From positions 1 through 30,713 of the forward strand of contig NZ_JOAI01000064.1 in assembly GCF_000717715.1 (NCBI RefSeq): a stretch of DNA of 30,713 nt, in the 5' to 3' direction. This stretch comes from Streptomyces sp. NRRL B-24484. GTDB lineage: Bacteria; Actinomycetota; Actinomycetes; Streptomycetales; Streptomycetaceae. Shown here one piece after another: positions 9,688 to 15,760 of the stretch; the first letter of the stretch is position 1; each line of letters starts with the position of its first letter. A program made the translations under genes and the position numbers. The notes beneath the pieces are model-generated. The model was not told the DNA's origin, searched no databases, and was given only the letters and a program-made list of their open reading frames with translations.

Positions 9688-9705
9688 GGCGGCCAACCGG
9701 CCGCC
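9688..9705 (+). other. Hairpin in the fabG 5' leader
   Basis: GGCGGCC (9688-9694), loop AACC, GGCCGCC (9699-9705). It lies about 40 nt before the TTG start of fabG and may affect leader folding or act as an operator; no role is proven. Confidence 0.35.
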
Positions 9706-9745
9706 GCTCGACGGGCCGCCGCCAACTACGGAGAGAGGTGGATCG

Positions 9746-10465
9746 TTGAGCCGCTCGGTTCTCGTCACCGGAGGCAACCGGGGCATCGGCCTCGCGATCG
9801 CCAAGGCCTTCGCCGAAGCCGGCGACAAGGTCGCCATCACCAGCCGCTCGGGCGAGGTCCCGGCCGAGCTGGCCGCGCACGAGGTCCTCGCGGTCAAGTG
9901 CGACATCACCGACGCGGCCCAGGTCGACGCGGCCTTCGCGGAGATCGAGGAGAAGCACGGCGCCGTGGAGGTGCTGGTCGCCAACGCCGGCATCACCAAG
10001 GACACCCTGCTGCTGCGCATGTCCGAGGACGACTTCAGCTCCGTCGTCGAGACCAACCTCACCGGCACCTTCCGGGTGGTCAAGCGCGCCGCGACCAAGA
10101 TGCTCCGCGCCCGCAAGGGCCGCGTGGTGCTGATCTCGTCCGTGGTGGGCCTGCTCGGCTCGCCCGGCCAGGCCAACTACGCCGCCTCCAAGGCCGGTCT
10201 GGTGGGCTTCGCGCGCTCCCTCGCCCGCGAGCTCGGCTCCCGCAACATCACGATCAACGTGGTCGCGCCCGGCTTCGTCGACACCGACATGACCGCCGTG
10301 CTCAGCGAGGACCGCCGCAAGGAGATCGTCGCCGGCGTGCCGCTCGGCCGTTACGCCGCGCCCGCCGAGGTCGCCGCCGCGGTCCGCTTCCTCTCCTCCG
10401 ACGAGGCCGCATACATCACCGGAGCCGTCATTCCCGTCGACGGCGGATTGGGCATGGGTCACTGA
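9746..10465 (+). CDS. fabG: 3-oxoacyl-ACP reductase
   Basis: A 239-aa classical short-chain dehydrogenase that reduces beta-ketoacyl-ACP with NADPH in fatty acid elongation. The cofactor motif is T8-GGNRGIG, the NAG motif is at 80-82, and the catalytic residues are N104, S132, Y145 and K149 in the YAASK context. The C-terminus YITGAVIPVDGGLGMGH is typical. The start is a TTG at 9746, preceded by GAGAGAGGTGG; the product begins SRSVLVTGGNRGIG like other streptomycete FabG proteins, so the TTG start is credible despite being rare. fabI follows after only 3 nt, forming a two-gene operon of the reductive steps of fatty acid synthesis. Confidence 0.95.
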   Translation: MSRSVLVTGGNRGIGLAIAKAFAEAGDKVAITSRSGEVPAELAAHEVLAVKCDITDAAQVDAAFAEIEEKHGAVEVLVANAGITKDTLLLRMSEDDFSSVVETNLTGTFRVVKRAATKMLRARKGRVVLISSVVGLLGSPGQANYAASKAGLVGFARSLARELGSRNITINVVAPGFVDTDMTAVLSEDRRKEIVAGVPLGRYAAPAEVAAAVRFLSSDEAAYITGAVIPVDGGLGMGH

Positions 10466-10468
10466 ACC

Positions 10469-11236
10469 ATGAGTGGAATCCTTGAGGGCAAGCGCATCCT
10501 GATCACCGGTGTGCTGATGGAGTCGTCCATCGCCTTCCACACCGCGAAGCTGGCCCAGGAGCAGGGCGCGGAGATCATCCTCACCGCCTTCCCCCGGCCG
10601 AGCCTCACCGAGCGCATCGCCAAGAAGCTGCCCAAGCCGGTGAAGGTCCTGGAGCTGGACGTCTCCAGCGACGAGCAGCTGGCCGGCATCGCCGACCAGG
10701 TCCGCGAGCACCTGCCGACCCTCGACGGCATCGTCCACTCGATCGGCTTCGCCCCGCAGGACGCGCTCGGCGGCAACTTCCTCAACACCCCGTGGGAGTC
10801 CGTCGCCACGGCCATGCAGGTCTCCGCCTTCTCGCTGAAGTCGCTGACCATGGCGCTGCTGCCGCTCATGCAGGACGGCGGCTCGGTGGTCGGCCTGACC
10901 TTCGACGCGCAGTTCGCCTGGCCGAAGTACGACTGGATGGGCCCGGCGAAGGCCGCGCTGGAGGCGACCAGCCGGTACCTCGCCCGCGACCTCGGCGAGC
11001 GCAACATCCGCTGCAACCTGATCTCGGCGGGCCCGATCGGCTCGATGGCCGCCAAGTCCATCCCGGGCTTCGGCGAGCTGGCCGACACCTGGAACCAGCG
11101 CTCGCCGCTCAAGTGGGACCTCTCGGACCCGGAGCCGGCCGGCCGCGGCGTCGTCGCCCTGCTCTCCGACTGGTTCCCGAAGACCACCGGCGAGATCGTC
11201 CACGTCGACGGCGGCCTGCACGCGATCGGCGCCTGA
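10469..11236 (+). CDS. fabI: Enoyl-ACP reductase, InhA/FabI type
   Basis: A 255-aa NADH-dependent enoyl-ACP reductase that performs the last step of each fatty acid elongation cycle. The N-terminus GILEGKRILITGVLMESSIA is the characteristic FabI/InhA cofactor-binding start. The active site reads FAWPKY154-DWMGPAK161, equivalent to Y158 and K165 of mycobacterial InhA, which this sequence resembles more than E. coli FabI. The C-terminus carries TGEIVHVDGGLHAIGA. The ATG lies 3 nt after the fabG stop, so translation is probably coupled. This is the expected target of triclosan- and isoniazid-type inhibitors in its family. Transcription should end at the inverted repeat at 11253-11327. Confidence 0.96.
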   Translation: MSGILEGKRILITGVLMESSIAFHTAKLAQEQGAEIILTAFPRPSLTERIAKKLPKPVKVLELDVSSDEQLAGIADQVREHLPTLDGIVHSIGFAPQDALGGNFLNTPWESVATAMQVSAFSLKSLTMALLPLMQDGGSVVGLTFDAQFAWPKYDWMGPAKAALEATSRYLARDLGERNIRCNLISAGPIGSMAAKSIPGFGELADTWNQRSPLKWDLSDPEPAGRGVVALLSDWFPKTTGEIVHVDGGLHAIGA

Positions 11237-11252
11237 CGGCACCGGAACCCGT

Positions 11253-11327
11253 AGGGGCGCGGGGAACCGCGCGGATCGGAAGTCGGCCGAGCCCGGCTCC
11301 TTCCGGTCCGCGGTTCCCCGCGCCCCT
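11253..11327. terminator. Long inverted repeat, bidirectional terminator between fabI and the GntR gene
   Basis: The left arm 11253-11282 (starting AGGGGCGCGGGGAACCGCG) and right arm 11300-11327 (ending CGCGGTTCCCCGCGCCCCT) are complementary over about 28 bp, with small mismatches in the inner part, around a 17-nt loop. It fills the gap between convergent stops. The GGGGCGCGGGGAAC core is a recurring intergenic palindrome in streptomycete genomes, so it may be a dispersed repeat reused as terminator. Confidence 0.8.
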
Positions 11328-11339
11328 TCTCGCGTCGCC

Positions 11340-12008
11340 CTACTCGCTGCGGCAGGCGCCGATGGCGCGGCCCGCCTCGGCGGAGGCGCGCTGGGCGTCG
11401 CCGCCGCGGATGGCGTCGAGGATGCCCTCGTGGCCGACGTACCGTTCGGCGATCAGCTCCGGGCCGACGTCGTGCCGCAGGTGCGCCCGCAGGACCTCGC
11501 CGAGGTCCGCGTACACCGCGGCCAGCACCTCGTTGTGGGCGGCCGCGACCACCGCCGAGTGGAAGGCCGCGTCGGCCTGCACGAAGTCCTCGGGGTCGCC
11601 GGAGTGCCAGGCCCGGTCGCGGCGGTCGAGCGCCGAGCCGAGCAGGTCGAGGTCGCGCTCCGTGCGCCGTACGGCGGCCAGTCCGGCGGCGGACATCTCC
11701 AGGGTGGCGCGCAGCTCCGCGACCTGGGCCTGGTCGGCCTCCGCGAAGCGGCGGTGCATGACGCCGGCGAGTTCGCTGGTGGCCAGGACGTACGTCCCCG
11801 AGCCCTGCCGGATGTCGAGCAGGCCGTTGTGGGCGAGCGCCTTCACCGCCTCGCGGACGGTGTTGCGGGCGACGCCGAGCTGTTCGACGAGGGCGGCCTC
11901 GGTGGGGATGCGGGAGCCGACCGGCCACTCGCCCGAGGTGATCTGGGCCCGCAGCTGCGCGATGACCTGATCGGACAGCGGGGTGCGGCGGGTGCTCGAC
12001 AGGGCCAT
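11340..12008 (-). CDS. GntR-family transcriptional regulator, FadR subfamily (FCD domain)
   Basis: A 222-aa repressor-type protein. Residues 10-75 form the GntR winged helix: LSDQVIAQLRAQITSGEWPVGSRIP, then TEAALVEQLGVARNTVREA and a wing QGSGTYV. Residues about 85-215 form the all-helical FCD ligand-binding domain, with the DAAFHSAVV, HLRHDVG and GHEGILDAIRGGD motifs whose Asp/His residues usually bind a metal that helps hold a carboxylate ligand. ATG 12008 is preceded by AGGAGTAGGAG. The gene is divergent from an MFS transporter, and a perfect palindrome at 12099-12117 lies between them, so it probably controls that transporter and itself. The effector is unknown; an organic acid would fit the fold. 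Confidence 0.92.
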   Translation of the reverse strand: MALSSTRRTPLSDQVIAQLRAQITSGEWPVGSRIPTEAALVEQLGVARNTVREAVKALAHNGLLDIRQGSGTYVLATSELAGVMHRRFAEADQAQVAELRATLEMSAAGLAAVRRTERDLDLLGSALDRRDRAWHSGDPEDFVQADAAFHSAVVAAAHNEVLAAVYADLGEVLRAHLRHDVGPELIAERYVGHEGILDAIRGGDAQRASAEAGRAIGACRSE

Positions 12009-12098
12009 GGACTCGGACTCCTACTCCTCTTCCTCGCTCCCCCGGGGGAGGAGCCTCAGACCTTAGCCGTTCCGCGACGTTCTGGCGCGAGCATTCAT

Positions 12099-12117
12099 CC
12101 CATCATTCTATGATGGG
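12099..12117. promoter_or_regulatory. Candidate GntR operator palindrome overlapping divergent -10 boxes
   Basis: CCCATCATTCTATGATGGG is a perfect 8-bp inverted repeat around a 3-nt centre, of the size and AT-centred type bound by FadR-like GntR proteins. It contains TATGAT (12109-12114) reading toward the MFS gene and TAGAAT (12110-12105) reading toward the regulator gene, both good -10 boxes. Binding here would block both promoters. The operator role is inference from position and symmetry. Confidence 0.7.
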
Positions 12118-12121
12118 CGCT

Positions 12122-13414
12122 ATGTCGACCGCAGCGGACTCCGCCACCCACCGCCGCGCCGAGCCCGTCCCGGCCGCGCCCGCGCCCTCCCGCGCCCGTC
12201 TCCTCACCCCGCTCCTCGCCGTCGGCATCGCGCTGGCCGCCGTCAACCTGCGTCCCGTGGTCACCAGCCTCGGGCCGCTCCTCGACGACGTCAGGACCGA
12301 CCTCGGCATGAGCGCCGGCGTCGCCGGCCTGCTCACCGCCGTGCCCTCGCTCTGCTTCGCCCTGTTCGGCCTCGCCGCCCCCGCGCTGGCCCGCCGGATC
12401 GGCCCGATCGCCGTGGTCGCGGCCGGCATGGGCGCGATCACCGTCGGCGTGCTGGCCCGCTCCTACGCCGGCGGCACCGCCGTCTTCCTGCTGCTGACCG
12501 CCGTCGCCCTGGCCGGCGTCGCGGTCTCCAACGTGCTGCTCCCGGTGGTCGTCAAGCGCTGGTTCCCGCACCGGGTCGGCCCGATGATCGGCCTCTACTC
12601 GATGGCCCTGTCGGTCGGCACCTCGCTGGCGGCCGCCGCCACCGTCCCGCTCACCGCGGAGATGGGCGGCAGCTGGCGGGCCGGACTCGGGATCTGGTCC
12701 GTCCTCGCCGCCGCGGCGCTGGTGCTGTGGGCGGTCGTCGCCCTGCTCCGCCGCGGTCGCTCCGACGGCGAGGAGCCGGCGGCGGGGGAGGGGCGGACCG
12801 CCGAGGAGCCGTCCGGCCCGATCGTCCGCAGCCGGACGGCCTGGGCGCTCGCCGTCTTCCTCGGCCTCCAGGCCACCAGTGCCTACGCCACCATGGGCTG
12901 GCTGCCGAAGATCTACCAGGACGCAGGGGTCTCGGACGGCGCCTCCGGCGTGCTGCTGGCCGTGGTGATGGCGGTGAGCGTGCCGGCCTCGTTCGTGCTG
13001 CCGAGTCTCGCCGCCCGGCGCGGCGACCAGCGGCTGTTCGTCGTGGTGCTCGGCGTCTGCGGGATCGCCGGCTACACCGGCCTGGCGTTCGCCGCGGGCA
13101 CCGCCTCCTGGCTGTGGGCCTGCCTGGTCGGCCTGTCGATGTGCGCCTTCCCGCTGGCCCTCACCATGATCGGCCTGCGGGCGCGGACCCCCGGCGGGGT
13201 GGCGCGGCTGTCCGCGTTCTCCCAGTGCGTCGGCTACCTGATCTCCATCCCGGGCCCGATCGCGGTGGGCGCGGTCTACCAGGCCACCGGCAGCTGGTAC
13301 CTGCCGCTCGCCCTGCTCGCCGTCCTGCTGGTGCCGCAGATGGTGTTTGGCGCCATGGCCGGCCGGCCCCGGCACATCGAGGACGAGCTGCCCCGCGTCC
13401 CCGCCGCGGCCTGA
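12122..13414 (+). CDS. MFS transporter, CynX/NimT family
   Basis: A 430-aa major facilitator protein with about 12 hydrophobic helices and a cytoplasmic loop rich in Gly/Glu/Arg (about residues 205-235) dividing the halves. LAAVNLRPVVTSLGPLL at the first helix is typical of the CynX/NimT group (cyanate, nitroimidazole and related transporters); the real substrate is unknown. In-frame ATGs exist at 12110, 12113 and 12122. The first two lie inside the palindrome and the -10 box TATGAT, so ATG 12122 is preferred: it is 8 nt after that box and has no ribosome binding site, which suggests a leaderless mRNA. Divergence from a GntR regulator points to substrate-dependent control. A hairpin follows 3 nt after the stop codon. 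Confidence 0.9.
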   Translation: MSTAADSATHRRAEPVPAAPAPSRARLLTPLLAVGIALAAVNLRPVVTSLGPLLDDVRTDLGMSAGVAGLLTAVPSLCFALFGLAAPALARRIGPIAVVAAGMGAITVGVLARSYAGGTAVFLLLTAVALAGVAVSNVLLPVVVKRWFPHRVGPMIGLYSMALSVGTSLAAAATVPLTAEMGGSWRAGLGIWSVLAAAALVLWAVVALLRRGRSDGEEPAAGEGRTAEEPSGPIVRSRTAWALAVFLGLQATSAYATMGWLPKIYQDAGVSDGASGVLLAVVMAVSVPASFVLPSLAARRGDQRLFVVVLGVCGIAGYTGLAFAAGTASWLWACLVGLSMCAFPLALTMIGLRARTPGGVARLSAFSQCVGYLISIPGPIAVGAVYQATGSWYLPLALLAVLLVPQMVFGAMAGRPRHIEDELPRVPAAA

Positions 13415-13416
13415 CC

Positions 13417-13437
13417 CCGGTTCCCGGACGGAACCGG
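13417..13437 (+). terminator. Hairpin after the MFS gene
   Basis: CCGGTTC (13417-13423), loop CCGGACG, GAACCGG (13431-13437), a perfect 7-bp stem just after the stop codon. It lies before the start of the 40-aa gene, so it may only attenuate. Confidence 0.55.
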
Positions 13438-13457
13438 CGGAATGCGACACTCGGGGC

Positions 13458-13580
13458 ATGCCAGTTCTCGAACCCGAGCCGCAGGACGGCCAGAAGAAGC
13501 TGCTCCAGCTCATGGGCGTGATCGCCGGGGTGGTCGTGCTCGTCGCCGTGATCGCCATGGTCGCCGCCCGCCTGGGCTGA
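13458..13580 (+). CDS. 40-aa single-helix membrane protein (SGM_5486-type transporter-associated protein)
   Basis: A tiny protein, starting MPVLEPEPQDGQKKLLQLM and continuing as one hydrophobic helix (about residues 17-37) that ends AARLG. Small proteins of this pattern are found next to CynX/NimT-type MFS genes in streptomycetes and are named SGM_5486 family transporter-associated; I assign it on that resemblance and on its position 43 nt after the transporter. Its role is unknown, perhaps stabilising or regulating the transporter in the membrane. There is no ribosome binding site; GACACT at 13446-13451 sits 6 nt before the ATG and could be a weak -10 giving a leaderless transcript. Codon third positions are GC-rich, supporting real coding. 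Confidence 0.78.
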   Translation: MPVLEPEPQDGQKKLLQLMGVIAGVVVLVAVIAMVAARLG

Positions 13581-13668
13581 CGGGGTCCGAACGCCGCCCC
13601 CACTCCTGGGGGTGGCGACCGCGCGGACCCCGCGCCCGGCGGCGCATTTTCTGCAAAGCTCTAGGGGT

Positions 13669-14196
13669 ATGAGCGCCGACACACCCCGAAGGATCATCGT
13701 TCTCCGTCACGCCAAGGCCGACTGGCCGAACCAGGTGGCCGACCACGACCGGCCGCTGGCCGACCGCGGCCGGCACCAGGCGCCGGAGGCGGGCCGCTGG
13801 CTGGCCGACTCCGGCATCAACCCCGACTACGTGCTCTGCTCCACCGCGCTGCGCACCAGGGAGACCTGGAAGCTGGCGGCACACGAACTGCCCAAGCGCC
13901 CGCGCCGCACGGTCTACGAGGACCGGGTGTACGAGGCCAGCCCGGGCGAGATCATCGCGGTGCTCCAGGAGACCCCGGACGAGTTCGCCGACCTGATCCT
14001 GGTCGGCCACAACCCCGGCGTGCTCGGCCTCACCCAGGTCCTCGCCGGCGACGAGGGCGACACCGACGCGCTCAACCGGCTGAGGCTCAGCAGCTTCCCG
14101 ACCGCGGCGATCGCCGTCCTCAGCTTCGCCGGCCCGTGGAAGTCGGTCGAGCCCGGGGTCGCCAAGCTGGACTCGTACCACACGCCGCAGGACTGA
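13669..14196 (+). CDS. SixA-type phosphohistidine phosphatase
   Basis: A 175-aa histidine phosphatase. The catalytic RH motif is VLR13-H14-AKADWP, the second conserved histidine is H114 in LVGHNPGVLG, and CSTALRTRETW supplies the phosphate pocket arginines, as in the SixA branch of the phosphoglycerate-mutase-like superfamily. SixA of E. coli dephosphorylates phosphohistidine on phosphotransfer proteins; the target here is unknown. The frame is open upstream to 13612, but ATG 13669 gives the usual N-terminus PRRIIVLRHAKA. The AGGGG directly before the ATG is too close to be a good ribosome binding site, so a leaderless or weakly translated start is possible. It is convergent with serB and shares a terminator with it. 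Confidence 0.9.
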   Translation: MSADTPRRIIVLRHAKADWPNQVADHDRPLADRGRHQAPEAGRWLADSGINPDYVLCSTALRTRETWKLAAHELPKRPRRTVYEDRVYEASPGEIIAVLQETPDEFADLILVGHNPGVLGLTQVLAGDEGDTDALNRLRLSSFPTAAIAVLSFAGPWKSVEPGVAKLDSYHTPQD

Positions 14197-14225
14197 GGCC
14201 CGCCCGCGGGACGGCCGGTGCGCGA

Positions 14226-14257
14226 AGGGTGGCCGGGGCGTACGCCCGAGCCACCCT
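14226..14257. terminator. Hairpin between the SixA gene and serB (convergent)
   Basis: AGGGTGGC (14226-14233) pairs with GCCACCCT (14250-14257). The loop itself contains the self-complementary GGGCGTACGCCC, which extends the stem. It sits between convergent genes and can serve both. Confidence 0.75.
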
Positions 14258-14284
14258 CCGTGCCGTTGCGGTGCTGCCGCCGGG

Positions 14285-15541
14285 TCAGTCGGAGACGCTG
14301 CCGTCCAGTTCGTCCGCCGCCTCGACCTCGTCGCGGGTGATCCCCAGCAGGTAGAGCACGGTGTCCAGGAACGGCACGTTCACCGCGGTGTGCGCGGCCT
14401 CGCGGACCACCGGCTTGGCGTTGAACGCCACGCCCAGCCCGGCCGCGTTCAGCATGTCGAGGTCGTTGGCGCCGTCGCCGATCGCCACCGTCTGAGCCAG
14501 CGGCACCCCGGCCTGCTCGGCGAACCGGGCCAGCCAGCGGGCCTTGCCCGCGCGGTCCACGATCTCGCCGGTGACCCGGCCGGTGAACTTCCCGTCCGCG
14601 ACCTCCAGGGTGTTGGCGGCGGCGTAGTCCAGCCCCAGCTGCTCGACCAGGTGGTCGGTGACCTGGGTGAACCCGCCGGAGACGATCGCCACCTGGTAGC
14701 CGAGCCGCTTCAGGGTGCGGATCAGCGTGCGGGCGCCCGGCGTCAGCCGGACCTCGGCCCGGACCTTCTCCACCACTGCGGCGTCCAGCCCGGCCAGCAG
14801 CGACACCCGGGCCCGCAGCGACTCCGCGAAGTCCAGCTCGCCGCGCATCGCGGCGGCCGTCACCCCGGCGACCTCCTCCTCGCAGCCGGCGTGCGCGGCG
14901 AAGAGCTCGATCACCTCGTCCTGGATCAGGGTGGAGTCGACGTCCATCACCACCAGGCGCTTGGCCCGGCGGTGCAGGCCGGCGCCGACCACCGCGATGT
15001 CCACGCCCAGCGCGGACGCCTCCGGGGCCAGCTCCGCCCGCAGCTGCTCGGTCGGCAGACCGGACACGGCCAGCTCCACCGCGGTCACCGGGTACTTCGC
15101 CAGGCGGAACACCCGGTCGATGTTGCCGCCGGCCTCACTGACCCGGCCGGCCAGAGCGGCCACCGCCTCCGCGGTCAGCGGGTGGCCGAGCACGGTGACG
15201 TGCGAACGGCCCTCGCGGCGCGCGGGGTTGTCGCCCGTACCGGAGATGATCTCGGCCTGCAGCTTCAGGGACTCGGACCAGCGGTGCACGGTCGAGCGCA
15301 GCTCGCCCTCCGCGCCGCCGGCGGCCGGCGGCGTCACCAGGGCGCACAGCGTTATCCGGCCACGGGTGACGACCTGCTCGATGTCGATCACGTCCACGCC
15401 GAACTCGGCGAGCGTGGCGAACAGGCCCGCCGTGATGCCGGGGCGGTCCTTGCCGAACACCTTGACGAGCAGCGTGCGCTCGCCGTCGGTCCGTGGCTGC
15501 GGGGCGGGGAGGGGCGCGGCGGCCGGATCAGTCGCGTTCAT
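14285..15541 (-). CDS. serB: Phosphoserine phosphatase with N-terminal ACT domains
   Basis: A 418-aa protein. Residues about 22-95 and 112-185 form two ACT-like regulatory domains (LLVKVFGKDRPGITAGLFATL and SHVTVLGHPLTAEAVAALAG), and the C-terminal half is the HAD-superfamily phosphatase that makes serine from phosphoserine. Catalytic motifs are MD200-V-D202-ST (nucleophile and acid), AIVSGGF and IGDGANDLDML. The two-ACT architecture is usual for actinobacterial SerB and suggests serine feedback. ATG 15541 is preferred over the in-frame GTG 15553 because GGGAG lies 5 nt upstream of it. It is divergent from the FHA-ABC gene. Confidence 0.94.
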   Translation of the reverse strand: MNATDPAAAPLPAPQPRTDGERTLLVKVFGKDRPGITAGLFATLAEFGVDVIDIEQVVTRGRITLCALVTPPAAGGAEGELRSTVHRWSESLKLQAEIISGTGDNPARREGRSHVTVLGHPLTAEAVAALAGRVSEAGGNIDRVFRLAKYPVTAVELAVSGLPTEQLRAELAPEASALGVDIAVVGAGLHRRAKRLVVMDVDSTLIQDEVIELFAAHAGCEEEVAGVTAAAMRGELDFAESLRARVSLLAGLDAAVVEKVRAEVRLTPGARTLIRTLKRLGYQVAIVSGGFTQVTDHLVEQLGLDYAAANTLEVADGKFTGRVTGEIVDRAGKARWLARFAEQAGVPLAQTVAIGDGANDLDMLNAAGLGVAFNAKPVVREAAHTAVNVPFLDTVLYLLGITRDEVEAADELDGSVSD

Positions 15542-15708
15542 GGTGGCTCCCACGCTACCCGCCCGGGTGTCCCGGCCACGCCCCGCGTCCGCACGCTGGG
15601 ACGACGCCGCCGCCCCGGTTTCGTTGCCGGCCGGTCACAAAGCCCGAGGTGACTTTCAGGTACGGCAGAAGGGCTGGAATGATTCCCCCGTCAGATTCAC
15701 AGGCGCAA

Positions 15709-15724
15709 CTCCCCGGTCGGGGAG
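15709..15724. promoter_or_regulatory. Short palindrome in the leader of the FHA-ABC gene
   Basis: CTCCCCGGTCGGGGAG has 7 complementary bases on each side of a 2-nt centre, 37 nt before the GTG start. It may be an operator or just a leader hairpin; nothing here shows which. Confidence 0.35.
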
Positions 15725-15760
15725 CCAATCGGGGGACCGAGAGAGCGGGGGCAGGCGGAC

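Noticed and set aside
15541..15553. GTG 15553 as the serB start
   Set aside because: It overlaps the GGGAG that serves ATG 15541 and adds only four residues without homology.
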